Positions 11,767 to 25,840 of a DNA stretch of 64,000 bases are shown piece by piece. The position numbers and the translations under genes are program-made. Position 1 is the stretch's first letter, and each line of letters starts with the position of its first letter. Location: the NCBI RefSeq assembly GCF_032854445.1, contig NC_088301.1, forward strand, positions 35,823,187 through 35,887,186. The letters are read 5' to 3'. The notes below the pieces were generated by a model, which was not told the DNA's origin, made no database searches, and saw nothing but the letters and a program-made list of their open reading frames with translations. The stretch comes from Liolophura sinensis (taxonomy: Eukaryota > Mollusca > Polyplacophora > Chitonida > Chitonidae).

Positions 11767-13861
11767 AACTATCAAAACTGATTTGGGTTTTTCACCTTAG
11801 TTTTCATGAAGTTACGCCAATATGCATGGCGGCCTTTCACATACATACACAAATAGGCACTGTTTGCATTAATTACCCATGTGGTGTGTGGGTGTGTGCA
11901 GTCAACCGTAAATCATGCCTAAAAGGTAACAGAGGCTGAGAGTGCGTTATCGACAAGACTGTCTGAATTCAGAGAACACAATGATTTCAGAAGCAAATGT
12001 GCGACATTCGCATTACAGTTCTCGTAGTTCAGAATTTTTAACACACGAGAAATAAATGTACAGTTGAACGCATTGTTAAAGGTTTCCGGATAGTGGAGCA
12101 CCACGCCTTTTGAATTATTTGTCGATGGATAAATAGTTTTATTACTATATGTCAAGAAACTAGTCAGTCGACATTACTGGCCTAGTCACATACACATGTA
12201 ATTGTCATTTTGGTCTGTATGCTCTGAAACCGGGGACAAGCATAGACATTGGCGCATAAATGCAACAGGCAGCTCACAGTTCCCGAAATTCAGAAATACA
12301 TAACTATTAATGCAGTCATTTTCTTATATATGCTATGTACTCGACCAAAGAAAATGTACCCTAGAATAAGAATTAAACTTCTGACATAGTTTGTCAAGGG
12401 TATATTCATGTAAAATATGAATTTCGTAAAGTTGGAGGGTGTGCATTGGCATACATTTTGATGATACATTACACATATTCATCCGCTTCGGCTTCCTCAA
12501 ATATGGTCCTGCAATCACGATTATTTATAATACTGTGAAAATATGGCCTTGGAACAAAGCTGAATGAATGAACTATCTGATGGGCACAGTTCGTCTATAT
12601 CATCGCGAATATAGCACTACAGATCGTGTGGAGTTTCTTCGGAATTTGGGGAATCACTGAACATTGGTTGCAGAAATGCGACAGTCAGTTCACAGGTTTC
12701 AGAACCATGACAATTCCTCGAGGTAATTCAATCTGTTTATCACATACATATGTATGTTCTACACAGAAATATATGACAATATATGCTTACATATGTCTTG
12801 AATCTGAACAGTGTATTTGTATATGCAGGCCCTATAAAGCTATAAGTTTATTGACTATAGATGTCAGTTTTGAGTAAGTATACGGGAACGGGTAGCAAAC
12901 TTTGTGACGTTCTATATATAGAGCAATACATGTTTCCGTAATATACGCATAATTACACACATGATATAGAAAATATACGGTTTACAGTATAGACTTACAG
13001 GTTTTTGAATTTTTTATTGGATTGACGATTCAGACCCACGAAATATACATTGAAGACATATAAACATGTACCTTCCGTGTGGTACTAATGTAAAACAGTA
13101 AAAAATACATGTTTTATACACATCCGGGTTAATATCATTTTTTTTTGGTGGGGGGGGGACCAGTGCAATGCAGTTGAACTATATAAGCTGAAAATTGTTT
13201 TTGATTGGTCAATTTTTCTGTGGCTGACTTCTATGCAAGTAGGCATATTTTTGCAAACTGAAGAAAACTCTGCCCACTGAAGATTCAGTACGGCCTTTGT
13301 CTTTGATATGAGCCTGTGATCTGGAATTGTGGAAATGACAACTATATAGAGGACTAACCTTTGACAGTCTTATGTACTTACAGACAAAAAGATGAATGAA
13401 GTGTTATATGTGTCTGCAAACATATAAATACCACCGAACTTTGATTTCATTACGTAATTAATAAGTTTAGCTAAATGACTGTTGCATCCTTGAACTTGAT
13501 ATCATCTTTAACTTGATATATTCACTGCAAATAATCGTGATGTTTAGGTAACCGTTATTTACACATACTATGTCACAGGTTAACATGTTTAGATATTTAT
13601 GACTAAACGTGTGGGTCCACTTTATTTAAGAAAAAGCAAATGTGAGCTGCCGGTACCGTACCAGTTCAATCACTGTAATTAAACACAGGATATGACTATA
13701 AAAAGAGTCACAATGACAGAGAATCGGTTTTATGACCCTTACATTACTATTCTCTTTGAAGAGAATGCTCTTGCAGTTAGAAGTAGCTTTAATTGACAAA
13801 TCTAATTAGTATAGGGCTACATAGAACGGGATCGGTGACTTCCCTAGGAGAGTAGGTCATT

Positions 13862-13902
13862 TTATTCATTTTATTTATTTATTTATTTATTTATTTATTA
13901 TA
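13862..13902. repeat. (ATTT)n microsatellite
   Basis: About eight copies of TTTA/ATTT in a row, in the upstream region of OSBPL9. Such a tract could be the tail of an old SINE, but no SINE body is attached. Confidence 0.9.
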
Positions 13903-14573
13903 TAAACGATAGACCAGGTAAGAAAAGAAAATAACTGACTTTGATAGACCTGTACGTTTTAATACACAAAAGCCACAGAAAAGGTCGACGTGTCTTTCAC
14001 TTCCCACCTAATGCCGATCAGGTGACTGCTCCGGGGTAGTGATTGCAGTCACGCGAAGTCAACCGGCGCTTGTTGAACGACCGGTTGGTCAATGGGAGAT
14101 AACCGTGTTATTACTGCCAATTTACCCCCCTTGGACTACAACCCTCTTGATAACGATTAAAAGTGCTGATTCTCCGAAACGTGATGCTTACTGAGCTGTG
14201 GCCAGTTATATTGATCCTAAGAAGCTTGTATTTTATATAAATGCTGGACCATAGATTCACAGATTAAATCAAAATTTATAGATATTATTCTTAGTATTAC
14301 GTAATTTTTAAATTAAGATACGGCACCTGTATTGGTTTTTTTGTGATTTAAGTTAGAGGGTTGCATATAGGTTGAAAAAGATCGGAGGGGTGACATGTCG
14401 GTTTTCATGACATAAAACGTGTTAATTTGTCTGCTCTATGGCCTCCATTGGTGAAGTAACCATAATGAAATGTTCAGGACTTGTCACTGAATGCAAGTCA
14501 CACAAACAAGTGAAATAAAATATGTTTCAATCCACAGTTACCCCCCTTACAGCATTTATCCGTCGAGGAAAAA

Positions 14574-17500
14574 ATGGCGACGATCGAAGGACCGCTGAGC
14601 AAATGGACAAATGTTATGAAAGGATGGCAATACCGCTGGTTCGTCCTGGATGAAACCTCCGGATTGCTTTCCTATTATACAGTAAGGCAGTTCCTTTCCT
14701 CGGTGCTTTCAATGGCAATAACCTAAAATTTCACCAATATATCGATCAAAGACACGCCTCCCCACACTCAGAAACTGCAACTTGTTGTCCATAAGCCATA
14801 GAGGGCCCAATTACCGCAGTGTAAATGCCCGATCATGTTCAAGGCGGAAATAAATGTGAGACTACAGTACTGTCATGGAAATGTCAAGTCTTGAACACGC
14901 AGTATCTAGAAGCAGAATGTTAAAATGAAATTTCCGTAAAATTTTGAATGCTGAAATGTTCACTGAGCCAAATTATAAGTACCGTATTATTATTGCCATT
15001 TTATGTTATGTACCTGTCAAGATTAGTAGATAGAGTTAAACAAATTAAGTTAAAATATTTTTTTCTCATTAGCTTTATTACTCATTTGTGTTTCAGTCAA
15101 AGGACAAAATGATGAGAGGTGCTAGAAGAGGTTGTGTGCGATTAAAGGTAAGACTAAATGAAACTCCAGCAGAGTAAAACGGCTAAAAGTTCTAAGTGGT
15201 CAAGAGTTATATGATAATATCACTTATTTGAAGTTGTTGCTGTTGCTTAGATTTAGTACACAGTAGATATAATAAGTGTGCCAAATTATTAAGTTCTGAG
15301 TAATTGGTAATACTCCTACAGCAGGATTGTTACATCATGCTTTCCATAAGCGCTACAGATGGGTTCAGTTATGAGTGAAGTCAACTTGATAATCTGAGTA
15401 CTTCCTCCAGGTGGCTCACGCTGGTGTCTGGGTGGTTGGGTGTATTAGGACAATGCATCCTAATTTGTCTACGTGTAATCCCGCCATGGTTTTCAAGTGG
15501 GGCAGGACTGAGTCTGTATATGTAAGCAGTTAGACTACCATATTAAAACAGACACTATATTAAAACAGACCATATTTAGGGTCATTCCAAACTAATCAAG
15601 CTGACCAGTAGAGGAAAAACATAGTTTACTCGTAAAAAGTTTAGTTTTCTTATAAATTTCTTCCATTCAGGGACATATTTTTAGTTCCATAATGTTGTAA
15701 GCGAAAATAAATAAATCAAGTAATGTTTTATACTATGACATGGGCATTATGACTTCTTTGTCATAGGGGGCAATCATTGGAATAGATGATGAAGATGACA
15801 GCACATTTACAATCACTGTAGACCAGAAAACTTTCCATTTTCAAGGTACAGTACCGTATGCAGTGTATATACGTTTATTATTTGTATTAAAGTGAAATGT
15901 TAGGATTTCCTTGACTGATAAAAGTGATATTTCACTTACTTATATATTACTTTATTACACTTTGATATTTAAAAACTAAAAGCCACGAAGTCAAGAAGGA
16001 AAGAATTTGTTTTATGATGTTCCAATCCAATACACCATGTCATTATATTGTCAAAATATAAATTATAAAACTGAATACTATAAATGCTGTTCGTGTCTCA
16101 TAGGTTATCGTTTCCAGTCGAAAAATATTTACAGTATTCAATCTTCACTGTGCAGTATCCTCTATGTATTATATTTCTGTACATAATTGTGTCATAAGAA
16201 CTACATAGTACATTTTCTTGTGTTCAGGTTGCCTGCTCCACCGTCTGAACCTACAGCTGAAAATATTTACTTACATGTATAATATATATAGTACATGTAT
16301 ATAGGTTCATGCAGAAATTGGGTTCATAATTTTCTGAAGCAGACTTTTCAAACGGCACACAATGAACTATGTGTGTTCTTGTTGCTAAACACTGCCATTG
16401 TACTGAACAGGCAGTTAATAAATCAAAGACCCCAGGCTTAAAGCAGGTGTTAAATCTATCTTTTCCCTATAATCCAGTCTCAGACTTTCTGTCAAAGAAA
16501 TAAAGGTAGGGCTGGAGGCCAGAAAACTGCTTTGTTTCTCTCTCTGCTGAATAATTCAGCGAATCAAGGTAATTTAAACTTGAGAGATGAGGAGGAGGTA
16601 TGGAAAGATTATCATTTCTTAAATTTTTGTAGCTTTTTAAACAATTCAGATTTGTTTAATGTATGATGGCATTATAAATATACCTTATATTGGAAAGTAT
16701 GGACCATAATCAAAATTTGTTTTGTACAGAAACTGGATTAGGTAAAAAGTATTTGACCCTGACCTGGCTTATTACTATTGTGGAGAGCTTTACAGATATC
16801 CCAAATGAGCAGCACTAAACATTTGAGAGATCAGTTTGGTGGCACGTGGATGGATAAGTTTTCCTCAGTACCTGAGTGTCAGATAGTTAATTTAAAAAGT
16901 TTAAAGCGTCAGTTAATGATTTTGAGATGCTTCACTTCACAAGCATTCTGTAACCTGAACAATTAAGTTGGAAAATGCTCATCTGTTGTTTGTTTGGGTG
17001 CAAAATATTTAGCTGTACCATATTTTAAATGTAAAAAAAGTCTCTGTGGGTTATGAAACCCATGTACATGTACATATAGGGGTGGACTGTTCATGGTGAG
17101 AAGGGTAGGATGTGCCGCGTGGAGATAATCTTGTGAAAAGCAGTGTTATTTATAGGGGTGGACTGTTCATGGTGAGAAGTGTAGGATGTGCCATTTGGAG
17201 ACAATATTGTGAAAAGCAATGTTAAATATAGGGTGGGACTGTTCATGGTGAGAAGTGTAGGATTTTCTAGGTGGAGACAATATTGTGAAAAGCAGTGTTA
17301 TTTATAGGGGTGGACTGTTCATGGTGAGAAGGGTAGGATGTTCTAGGTGGAGACAATATTGTGAAAAACAGTGTTATTTATAGGGGTGGACTGTTCATGG
17401 TGAGAAGGGTAGGATGTGCCGCATGGAGACAATATTGTGAAAAGCAGTGTTATTTATAGGGGTGGACTGTTCATGGTGAGAAGTGTAGGATGTGCCGCAT

Positions 17501-20500
17501 GGAGACAATATTGTGAAAAGCAGTGTTATTTACAGGGGTGGACTGTTCATGGTGAGAAGGGTAGGATGTGCCGCATGGAGATAATCTTGTGAAAAGCAGT
17601 GTTATATATAGGGGTGGGCTGTTCATGGTGAGAAGGGTAGGATGTGCCAGGTGATATATTAGTTATTACTTGGATCAAAATAATTTTTTATTCGTATGTA
17701 TGGACACGAGTTGAAGTTGACAAAACTGAAATGGAATTTTTTTTTTTTTTTGTATTGACAGCCCGGGATGCAGATGAAAGGCAGAACTGGATTGAAGGAT
17801 TGGAAAACACAATAATGAGGCACTCAAATTCTATTCGTGTAAGGAGGACAGAATTTTTAGATAGGCTCAGGCTACTAGTGAATTTCTTAAATGCCCATGG
17901 ATAGAGGGCATTTCCTGGACATAACTACAAGCACATTGGTGTTGTAGTCACAGCATGTTGTAGGAGCAAATCTTAACAGGTTTTATCTGTATATTTGTAG
18001 TGACAGGATTATTGTGCATATTAAGGCCAAACATATTGGAGATTGTACGTACAAATCATGTACTCTGTCCATTGATGCATTAAATGATTCAGTTTAATTT
18101 TGCAAGTGCAAGGTTCAGTGTTCAGTTGCATGTAACTTGTTTTTTAAATATAGGATGTTTGGTGATGATGCATAAAATTATAGAGTCACAAAATGATAAA
18201 TAAAATACAAACATTAGTAAAAGGTATCGCCCTTTTACTGACCACAGCAGCTACCACAGTTTTGGATATCCCAGATTTTAAATGTGAAACATTTTACACG
18301 TGTATTGATCCTGTTTTGGAGGAACCTCATTGGAGAAGCTGCTGACAGGCTTGGTTACAGCCTTAAATCTTGATGGTTGTCAGGTACTGTACCTACCTAT
18401 CAGTGTGGACATACATGATATACATGTACAGTACAGCTGGATCCTAACCATCAATTCAACGCCCATTGTGACCAGAGGATACGCTGAGGATGAGCCCATG
18501 GTCAGCGTAAGACACGCTGACCTTGCGCCTTAAAGCGCATGCCTTGGGGTGATCGTCTGGTCATCGTAATCCAAGTTTGATCTTTGCAGTTGCTTTCACC
18601 AAACATTAGCCTCATCTGTGCACGTGTTATGTTCAGAATTGGTAATAAAGTTCCAAAAATTTATAGAGCAAGTTGCATTATAACTTTAGAATCATTTTAA
18701 CAATTTAAATAGTACAGCTTGAGCATTTATGGTTTGAATCTTGATCACAGGAATAATACAAGGCCTAAAGTGTACATGTCGTTACATCAAACTCCAGCAA
18801 GTGAATGAATGTCGTGAATGATGCACTGACTACGGGGCCCCCATGAGTGGACTGTGGGCCGACCCTACATGAATGGTAATCGCAGGATAACAGCGTGTTT
18901 GATCAGGGTGTAGCCAGGGCCGGCATAGGATGCACGAACCATACGACCACAGTGGCCGTAGGATTGATGGTTATGATCCTGCTGTACTGTAGATGTAGGA
19001 CAAAATAGCAACCAGGTACATGTACTTCATAACAAAAATACTCTTAAAAATATTTTATTGCAAACAGTCTTTACCGTAATATTTATAATATTTGTTATGG
19101 TATATAATTTGGCTCCTTGTTTGTAGAGACCAGAAATGAGAGATGTTCCCTCTTCTGAAGATTTTGAGCGTAAACTGCTGGAGACTGATGCCTATCTCCA
19201 GATTCTCATTGACCAGTACAAGGTAAAACAAAATAGTTCACATACATGTATCAGTGTGTCATTTCCAATCTAAACCAACACCCAAAAGGAGGCATTTGGT
19301 GTTTTTATGTTTTACTCATCCTCTTTGATACGCTGAGGGAATTATTCTGTGCTGACTATTGAAATCGAATTTTGTGAAGCCCTGAAACTGACCAATCCAA
19401 CCAATGTAGTTTTGTCTCCAAAATTAAATTAAAAATCTTCATAAATTGCACTGAAAGTTGTTCTTTCATATGCAAAATGATTGAGTAATTAGGGTAGGTT
19501 CATACAACAGTGAAACGTTCTACATGCATTCCAAAAGAAATATTCCTCATATTTTTTTTCTCTTTTTAGAGAGCAAATGTTTTATATTCAGTCAAGTCCT
19601 GAAATCTGTTCAGAATGATGTTCTCTGAATTCTTCAGGTTGGGAATTTAAACTTTTTAAGTAATAAACCACAAAATGTAATTACCTCTTTAAAAATTTAC
19701 ATAAGTGTGCTTTTCCTTAGGTCATTGAGGCCAAAATTGACCAGTGCGAAGACCTTGCCACAAAGGAGAAATATAATGTACTGAAAGTAACAGCAGAGGT
19801 AAGGAATGTTTGTGGCAATGTACAAATATTGATTTTTATGGATGTGCACAAAATGTTTATTATTTCCACCCCAAAATCTATATAACTTGAGTTGTTGAAT
19901 GTCATTTAGACAACGTGTATTTCTATGTTTGCTTGTTCTGAAGATATTGCGGTACATGTATGGTCATAATGCTTGACCAGAGTGTTGGTTACTACTCTAG
20001 GAAATCGTATGAAACGTTTAGTTGCTAATCCATGAAAATTATGTCTATTTGTGCTTATAGACAACAATAGTGAGTTATATTTGAGTGTGATCAACCAGAT
20101 GAATGCCTAAACACTTGTATTATGACATTAGATGAGCATCACTTAATTGTGTGGAAAATCCATTTTCTAGTTTTACCAAAACCGTGCTGGTTGACCCTCA
20201 GAATGTAACCGGTTAGAGGGTTGAGTCATGCAGAAATAATGGTTATGTGTGTAATTGTCAATCAGTTCTTGTTTAATTGTAATGTTCTGTTTTTATTAGA
20301 CTCTCATTTTTACCACTAGGGCTGAAAATTATTTCTTTTTCTCCAGGCAATGATAGAAGCTATCAAGCACTCCATTATGTCTTTACAGATTGCAAAGGTA
20401 AGAGTGTATTTCCTCTTACCACTGACTGGAACTTTTACCCAGTAAAAAGAGATAGATCATGTTCTTCAGAAATCCTGTTGAAGCTCACAAAAGTGAAATT

Positions 20501-23500
20501 AAAACATCACTGTCAGTTGTTCAAAAATATTAAATAATAAGAGCCCCCATCGGCAGAGGTAATAGTAATACATGAAGTATTACCTGCATGGGATATATGA
20601 CACTTTCCACCAGATTATTCAGCAATAATACGTGTGTTTTTTTTAATAGATATGTGTATATGCACATTCTCGATTGCCAACCTTCATTTTCGCAGACTAC
20701 TAACATTTCTGTCACAGTTAGTGAGATTTCTAAGCGAGAACATGTGAAGGAGTTATCTAATACCGTTGTCCTTAACCGTTGACCGCATTCCCCACCCTGC
20801 CCTCCTACATTATTTCCCTCAGCTGGCCATATTTGTGTTGTCTCACAGGAACAGTGTTTTCAGGGCCCGCTGGCAAACGGCATCCTGGTCACAGATGAAT
20901 ACCTGACCTCTAATGCTTCCAACAATTACTTCAGCAGAGATGAAACTGAAGGTAGTATGCCAGTATTAATGTTACATTGATTTCTTTGTTCACACGTTCT
21001 AACCTGGGTTTCGTTGGGAAGGTGTTTCATTTTGTATCAAGAAAATGATTGCACTACCCTATTTCTTCAACATTTTTGCATGTTTATAGGCAACTTTAAA
21101 TGCATCCTATATGCATTTTAGTGTTTCAGCTATGGCAGTAATTTATGTTTAAATATGATTTATAGTGTACGCAGAGGAATGCATTCAAAATCACCAGGTG
21201 AAAATGTCAAAAGGTGAAAGTATTAGGTACATGTTTTTTCACCAAGTGTGGTTTGTTGGCTTTATGTGTGGACACAACTTTTCAACCATAAATGTAGATG
21301 ATATTGAATATTGCATGTCATTTAAAGTTTACCAGTTTTAAGTGACACATTTTGCTTAGTTCCAGTCTGATTGATTCATCCCCCCTTTTGGGCCTCTTAA
21401 AGAGGTTATTATGAAGTTTAATTACTATCTTATCAGAAAAACTTGAATGTTGGCATTTAAAGCATCATTTAGTGCTTCTGAAAGTACAGTTTCACCAAAA
21501 AAAACTTCAGGTGAAATACAGTTATGGTTAAATGAATTCATGGTTATCCACATTTAGCTGAAGAGGGTACTCGTAGACTTCAGTCAAATTGTTATAAATA
21601 GATATCGGTTTCTTATTTTGCAAAAAGCAGACACATCTATAACTCATAGCTTAAATATAATTCAGTTTTGGTGTTGTGTATAAAGATTCTTAGTTCTATA
21701 GAAAAGAAATTAAAGGTATTCACCAAATACTATGAGAAGTCACCTAATCCACCCTGCCCATTATAACCAGTGCCACGCTTTCTACATCAAACATTTGCTT
21801 TTACCTTATTTATTGATTGATTTATGTATATATATATATATTTTTTTTCTTGTGCAGTACAAACTTTTTGTGCAAATCTTTTCTCATTTATTCACTCTAA
21901 TGTAACTATTCACGACTTTTTCCTTTCCATTTGATCAATTGCGTTTTGGTTGTGTGCTAACCAATCCAGTGAAGACTGAGGTTGACCTGCCCCGCTTAAC
22001 TGCCTCTCAATCCATGGGTAACATAGAGCAGGCTGTGGACGCGGTTGTGCTGGATCCTTCAGTCAGTGTCTCCGTGCCCAACATAGCTACTGACCCAGGT
22101 AACCCACACCTACCTGGACCTTTTTGCTACCATGCACATGAGTATGTTGCTAAGTGGGGAAGTCAACAAGGTGTAACACTTTGATCACACTGACTAACAG
22201 TTGAACTTTGCCTAATGTCTAATGATGGAATAAGTTGATTTATCGTGTTACTTTGTTTCAGAAGTGTTCAATTTGTGGTTAAGCTTGATTTATTAATTTT
22301 ATACACAGTTCTAGAAATTCTAGGGTATGGGTGAAAATCATCACAAGTCTTTTACAAGTAAATGAAAAAACATGTTAAACAGGTTCCTGGAAATTTATAC
22401 AAAGACGTTACCATGAAACCATGCTTGTTAAAGTCCATATGGTTATTAATAAAGTATCAAATTTTAGTTTCATGGAACATTCCAGTTATTTGGTGTTGAT
22501 ATATGGATCTGATAAAAAAAAAATTGTAAAAATGAAAAAGAAAGTGTTTAATGAGATCTGTAAACAATAACCAACACCGGAGAGGAATAAATAATCAAAA
22601 AAGTAAAAGAGTAATGTTTCGATGTGACTTTAGCCTGCATAAAATTTCCTTTAAATGGTGTCGATTATTTTGTATACAGTTTATGTTCCTAGTTTGTTTA
22701 AGATTAAGTTTTTTTAGCTCACCAGCTTATGTTTGTACTTCATTCACCACTTGCTTAATGTTCAACCAATTCCAGACTTCCTTCATTATTGAACTCATTT
22801 TCTCATTGGTGAGACTGCCCACTGCCTGACTTAATCCACTTATTTCCTTCATCATTGAACCTCTTACGTGTATGAGCCAATGATTTTTTCACTCATTTCT
22901 TTCATTATTTAAGCAATTGCATACCCATTTTGTTAATCATTGATACATGTACTTAACTTCACTTTCATCTCTGAAAATTAAGATGTTTTTCTCTTTTCCA
23001 TCATGGTTAACCAGCTGTGGATAGTGCACGTGCCTTGTAAGCTATATACTGTATACGGGGTTAAATCACACATGAGTCTTAAAACTGAGATCCTGTTTTA
23101 TTAAAAGGTGTTTCCTTACCATCAGAGGGTTATTCACCAAGTCTTCCTGTTCCGGTACCAAAAACCACAAAGTTACCTGCCCCTGTTCCAGAGACGTCTT
23201 ATTCTAGCAGTGAAGAAGATGATTTTTATGATGCAGAAGATTTTAAATCAACACCACAAACTAGTCCAGAGTAAGTTTAATTTTATAGTCAGTTATAGAA
23301 CAACGAGAGACATCATTCAGTGAACTTGTAGTATCATGCAAAATTGAATTTACCAGAACATGAATTTTAATGTAAATTTATAGGCACATGGATTCTAAAA
23401 TAATAAAGCCAACTATGGTAAACTTTGGTCGTACATGGCTTAGATAATATGAAACAGTAATACCTTGGATTTAGTATAAAGTTATTGTGCGCTGTGTTCT

Positions 23501-25361
23501 AGGTAGCTTCTATTTACTTGCACGTTTAGTTTGCTTTTGCTAATCTGTTTTACTGTATTATGTGTTATATTTTTGTGTCTTGTGCTCCTATAGAAATAAA
23601 ACTTTTTATCTGATCATCCTTAAATTATTCTGAAATATAATTGCTTGGGTCACATGCATGGATTCAAATGTGTTCTTTTTGAAGCAGAATGTTTAACACA
23701 CAATTCATTTAAATATGAACATGTTGTGCTGTGTATTAAAGAGACAGCAAATAATAATATAGGTATAGGAATGGCTTTTGTGATGAAACCTTTATTTAAA
23801 TATAGTAATTAATTCAGTTTTTACAATTTGCTTTCAGCAGTAAGAAATAACAATATATGCAATGTAAACGAAAAACAGAAAAGATGTTCCATTTAACCGC
23901 ATATACATGTAACTGTGCAGTTTACAGTGGGCTTAAAAATCTTTAAAAGTACATGTACATGTAGTATGACTTGAAATAATATTCGGGTGTCATGACTGAA
24001 AAGCGTGTTAGTGGTGATATTAATTTTCAGGCATGATTACACACCACAGAGAGACTTTTATAAGATGATTAAAATTGTATTTATCAACATAAAGATTGTT
24101 AATAGTTTTTTAACTAGTACCGAATTGGATACAAATAGAAACATTTCTTGCTCTAAATGACCTCTCTCCTCCTAAATATCAAACAGTTAAGTTCTCCTAC
24201 CCATGGTGTTACATGTACATTGCATTTTATTCACAGAGACATTTATATCCTAGGAAATTGTGAACTGGTCTCTTCTGGACAGCCACAAGGTGGCTTTGTT
24301 ACGGTGTTTACAATATCATGGCACCTGGCTAAAGAAACTGCTTATTGAAGCCCAGCAAATTATCAAATAATGTCTCAGTTCTTTACCAACAGGCGAGTTG
24401 TTGGGCCTGAAGTGCTTTCCAATGATGTTGCCTCCAAGCCTACTGTGATAGCTGCTGATGATGATTATTTTGATGGTGAGCAGCTTTTCACAATCTGAAG
24501 TGACATTGGCACAGTGACACACTTTGTAAAAGAATACAATAAAAGGGGAAACACATTTTGTAAATCATCTTTTTGTATATGGTTTCAAGCATGTTGTAAA
24601 AAATCTGTGCATTTTTGTCTGTGAAATGCTGGTATCAAATGCTTTTTTTTCTTTTTTTGTTTCATTTAGTTTTATTTAATGTGAAAGACATGCTGTGTAA
24701 AAAAAATGCAAATTGTTTAAAATCAACTGGATTATAAGTAGAGTTTACAAATGACATTTTTCACACTATTCAGTTTTTATTTTTTGTTTCAGAACTTTAC
24801 GATGATAGGGAAAGTGAACGTTGTAAGTAATATTTGCAAAAACATGTATATGTTCTTGTAGATCTAAACACACTTTCGTATAATTCATTAATTTTAAGAT
24901 TTTACATTGATAAGAATTTTCAAAGAAACTGAACAGTATTTAAGATACGTGTATGTGCGGAGAATTTAGAGAAATCAGCAACAACAATACTGATTATGAT
25001 GTATTTTCATTTTTTTTCAAAAATGACCTGAAATCCCATGCATACATGTTTTCAAGAATAAATAACAGTTTTCCTCTTTCTGCTTGTGCTGATATCCATA
25101 AGAAATTTAAATGACCTTAAAAGAATATAAGTAAAAAGCAGTGAAGATGCATACTGCTTTTTGTACTGTCATTGGCTTTATTTACATCTTATTACAGTGG
25201 AATCCCTGGAGAAACATGGTAGTATTATAACTCACCTGTTGGGGCCAGGTGCGTATTGGGATGGACCTGACTAAAGTTGTCCTGCCCACATTTATACTGG
25301 AGAGGCGATCACTCCTTGAGATGTATGCAGACTTCTTTGCTCATCCTGATTTGTTTGTAAA
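14574..25361 (+). CDS. OSBPL9: oxysterol-binding protein-related protein 9, N-terminal half (3' missing)
   Basis: Thirteen coding exons: 14574-14681, 15097-15147, 15767-15845, 17762-17838, 19127-19222, 19721-19798, 20347-20397, 20849-20951, 21970-22098, 23108-23270, 24393-24475, 24793-24822 and 25198-25361. Phases agree throughout. Residues 1-100 are the PH domain ([50 protein letters not shown]), nearly identical to human ORP9. Residues 105-180 are helical. An FFAT motif for VAP/ER binding lies near residues 293-303 ([14 protein letters not shown]). Exon 13 begins the sterol/phospholipid-exchanging ORD ([33 protein letters not shown]). ORP9 moves PI4P and sterol or phosphatidylserine at ER-Golgi contacts (family knowledge). 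Two problems: an extra base in the GGGG run at 25241-25244 breaks the frame, and no later ORD exon is found before or after the N gap. Exon 10 has an alternative in-phase acceptor at 23126. Confidence 0.93.
17078..17650. repeat. minisatellite, about 76-bp unit, eight copies
   Basis: The unit begins GGGGTGGACTGTTCATGGTG and continues through a GTAGGATGTGCC segment and a GTGAAAAGCAGTGTTATTTA segment. Copies start near 17078, 17155, 17232, 17307, 17382, 17458, 17534 and 17611, the last truncated. They are highly similar, so the array is young. It sits in OSBPL9 intron 3, about 110 bases before the exon 4 acceptor. Confidence 0.95.
18483..18540. repeat. tandem small hairpins in OSBPL9 intron 4
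   Basis: GGTCAGCGT, AAGAC, ACGCTGACC at 18500-18522 forms a perfect nine-base stem. It is followed by TGCGC/GCGCA arms. A further ACGCTGA upstream could compete for pairing. The function is unknown. Confidence 0.6.
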
Positions 25362-25640
25362 GTAAGTGAACCTTGCAAATTCTCATGGATTATAAAAAGA
25401 TCAGATGGCTGATGTTCTTTTTGGCAATTAGATACTCTGATGTTGCTGGTTCAAAACAAGGAATGATCTTGATCAGTTTTTAGCGCTAGGATCTGTGCTA
25501 TATCCAGATAAAGTGCAACCCCAATACCCTAATTTTCCAACCTTTTCAACTGCCTCTGCCACCAACATTTTGAAACATTCTGAGAGAACTATGGGCTGTA
25601 AAGAAATAATGTACATAGTTTTATGAAGCTTGCATCTGGA

Positions 25641-25840
25641 NNNNNNNNNNNNNNNNNNNNNNNNNNNNNNNNNNNNNNNNNNNNNNNNNNNNNNNNNNNN
25701 NNNNNNNNNNNNNNNNNNNNNNNNNNNNNNNNNNNNNNNNNNNNNNNNNNNNNNNNNNNNNNNNNNNNNNNNNNNNNNNNNNNNNNNNNNNNNNNNNNNN
25801 NNNNNNNNNNNNNNNNNNNNNNNNNNNNNNNNNNNNNNNN
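25641..25840. other. assembly gap of exactly 200 N
   Basis: An uninterrupted run of 200 unknown bases. A round number usually marks a placeholder of unestimated size at a scaffold join. OSBPL9 exons stop 280 bases before it and do not continue after it. Confidence 0.99.

Larger units (their letters stand above)
8876..14573. other. intergenic space between divergent BAG2 and OSBPL9 genes
   Basis: About 5.7 kb separates the two divergently transcribed start codons, so both promoters must lie here or in 5' introns. I see no supported coding exon. The region holds a GC-rich patch at about 9240-9340, a TA/TG microsatellite and an ATTT microsatellite. Short open frames (9872, 11039, 12626 plus; 11919 minus) have no recognisable domains. 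Confidence 0.6.

Noticed and set aside
17078-17650. Regular repeats considered as a CRISPR array
   Set aside because: Units are directly contiguous with no unique spacers, in a eukaryotic intron; it is a minisatellite.
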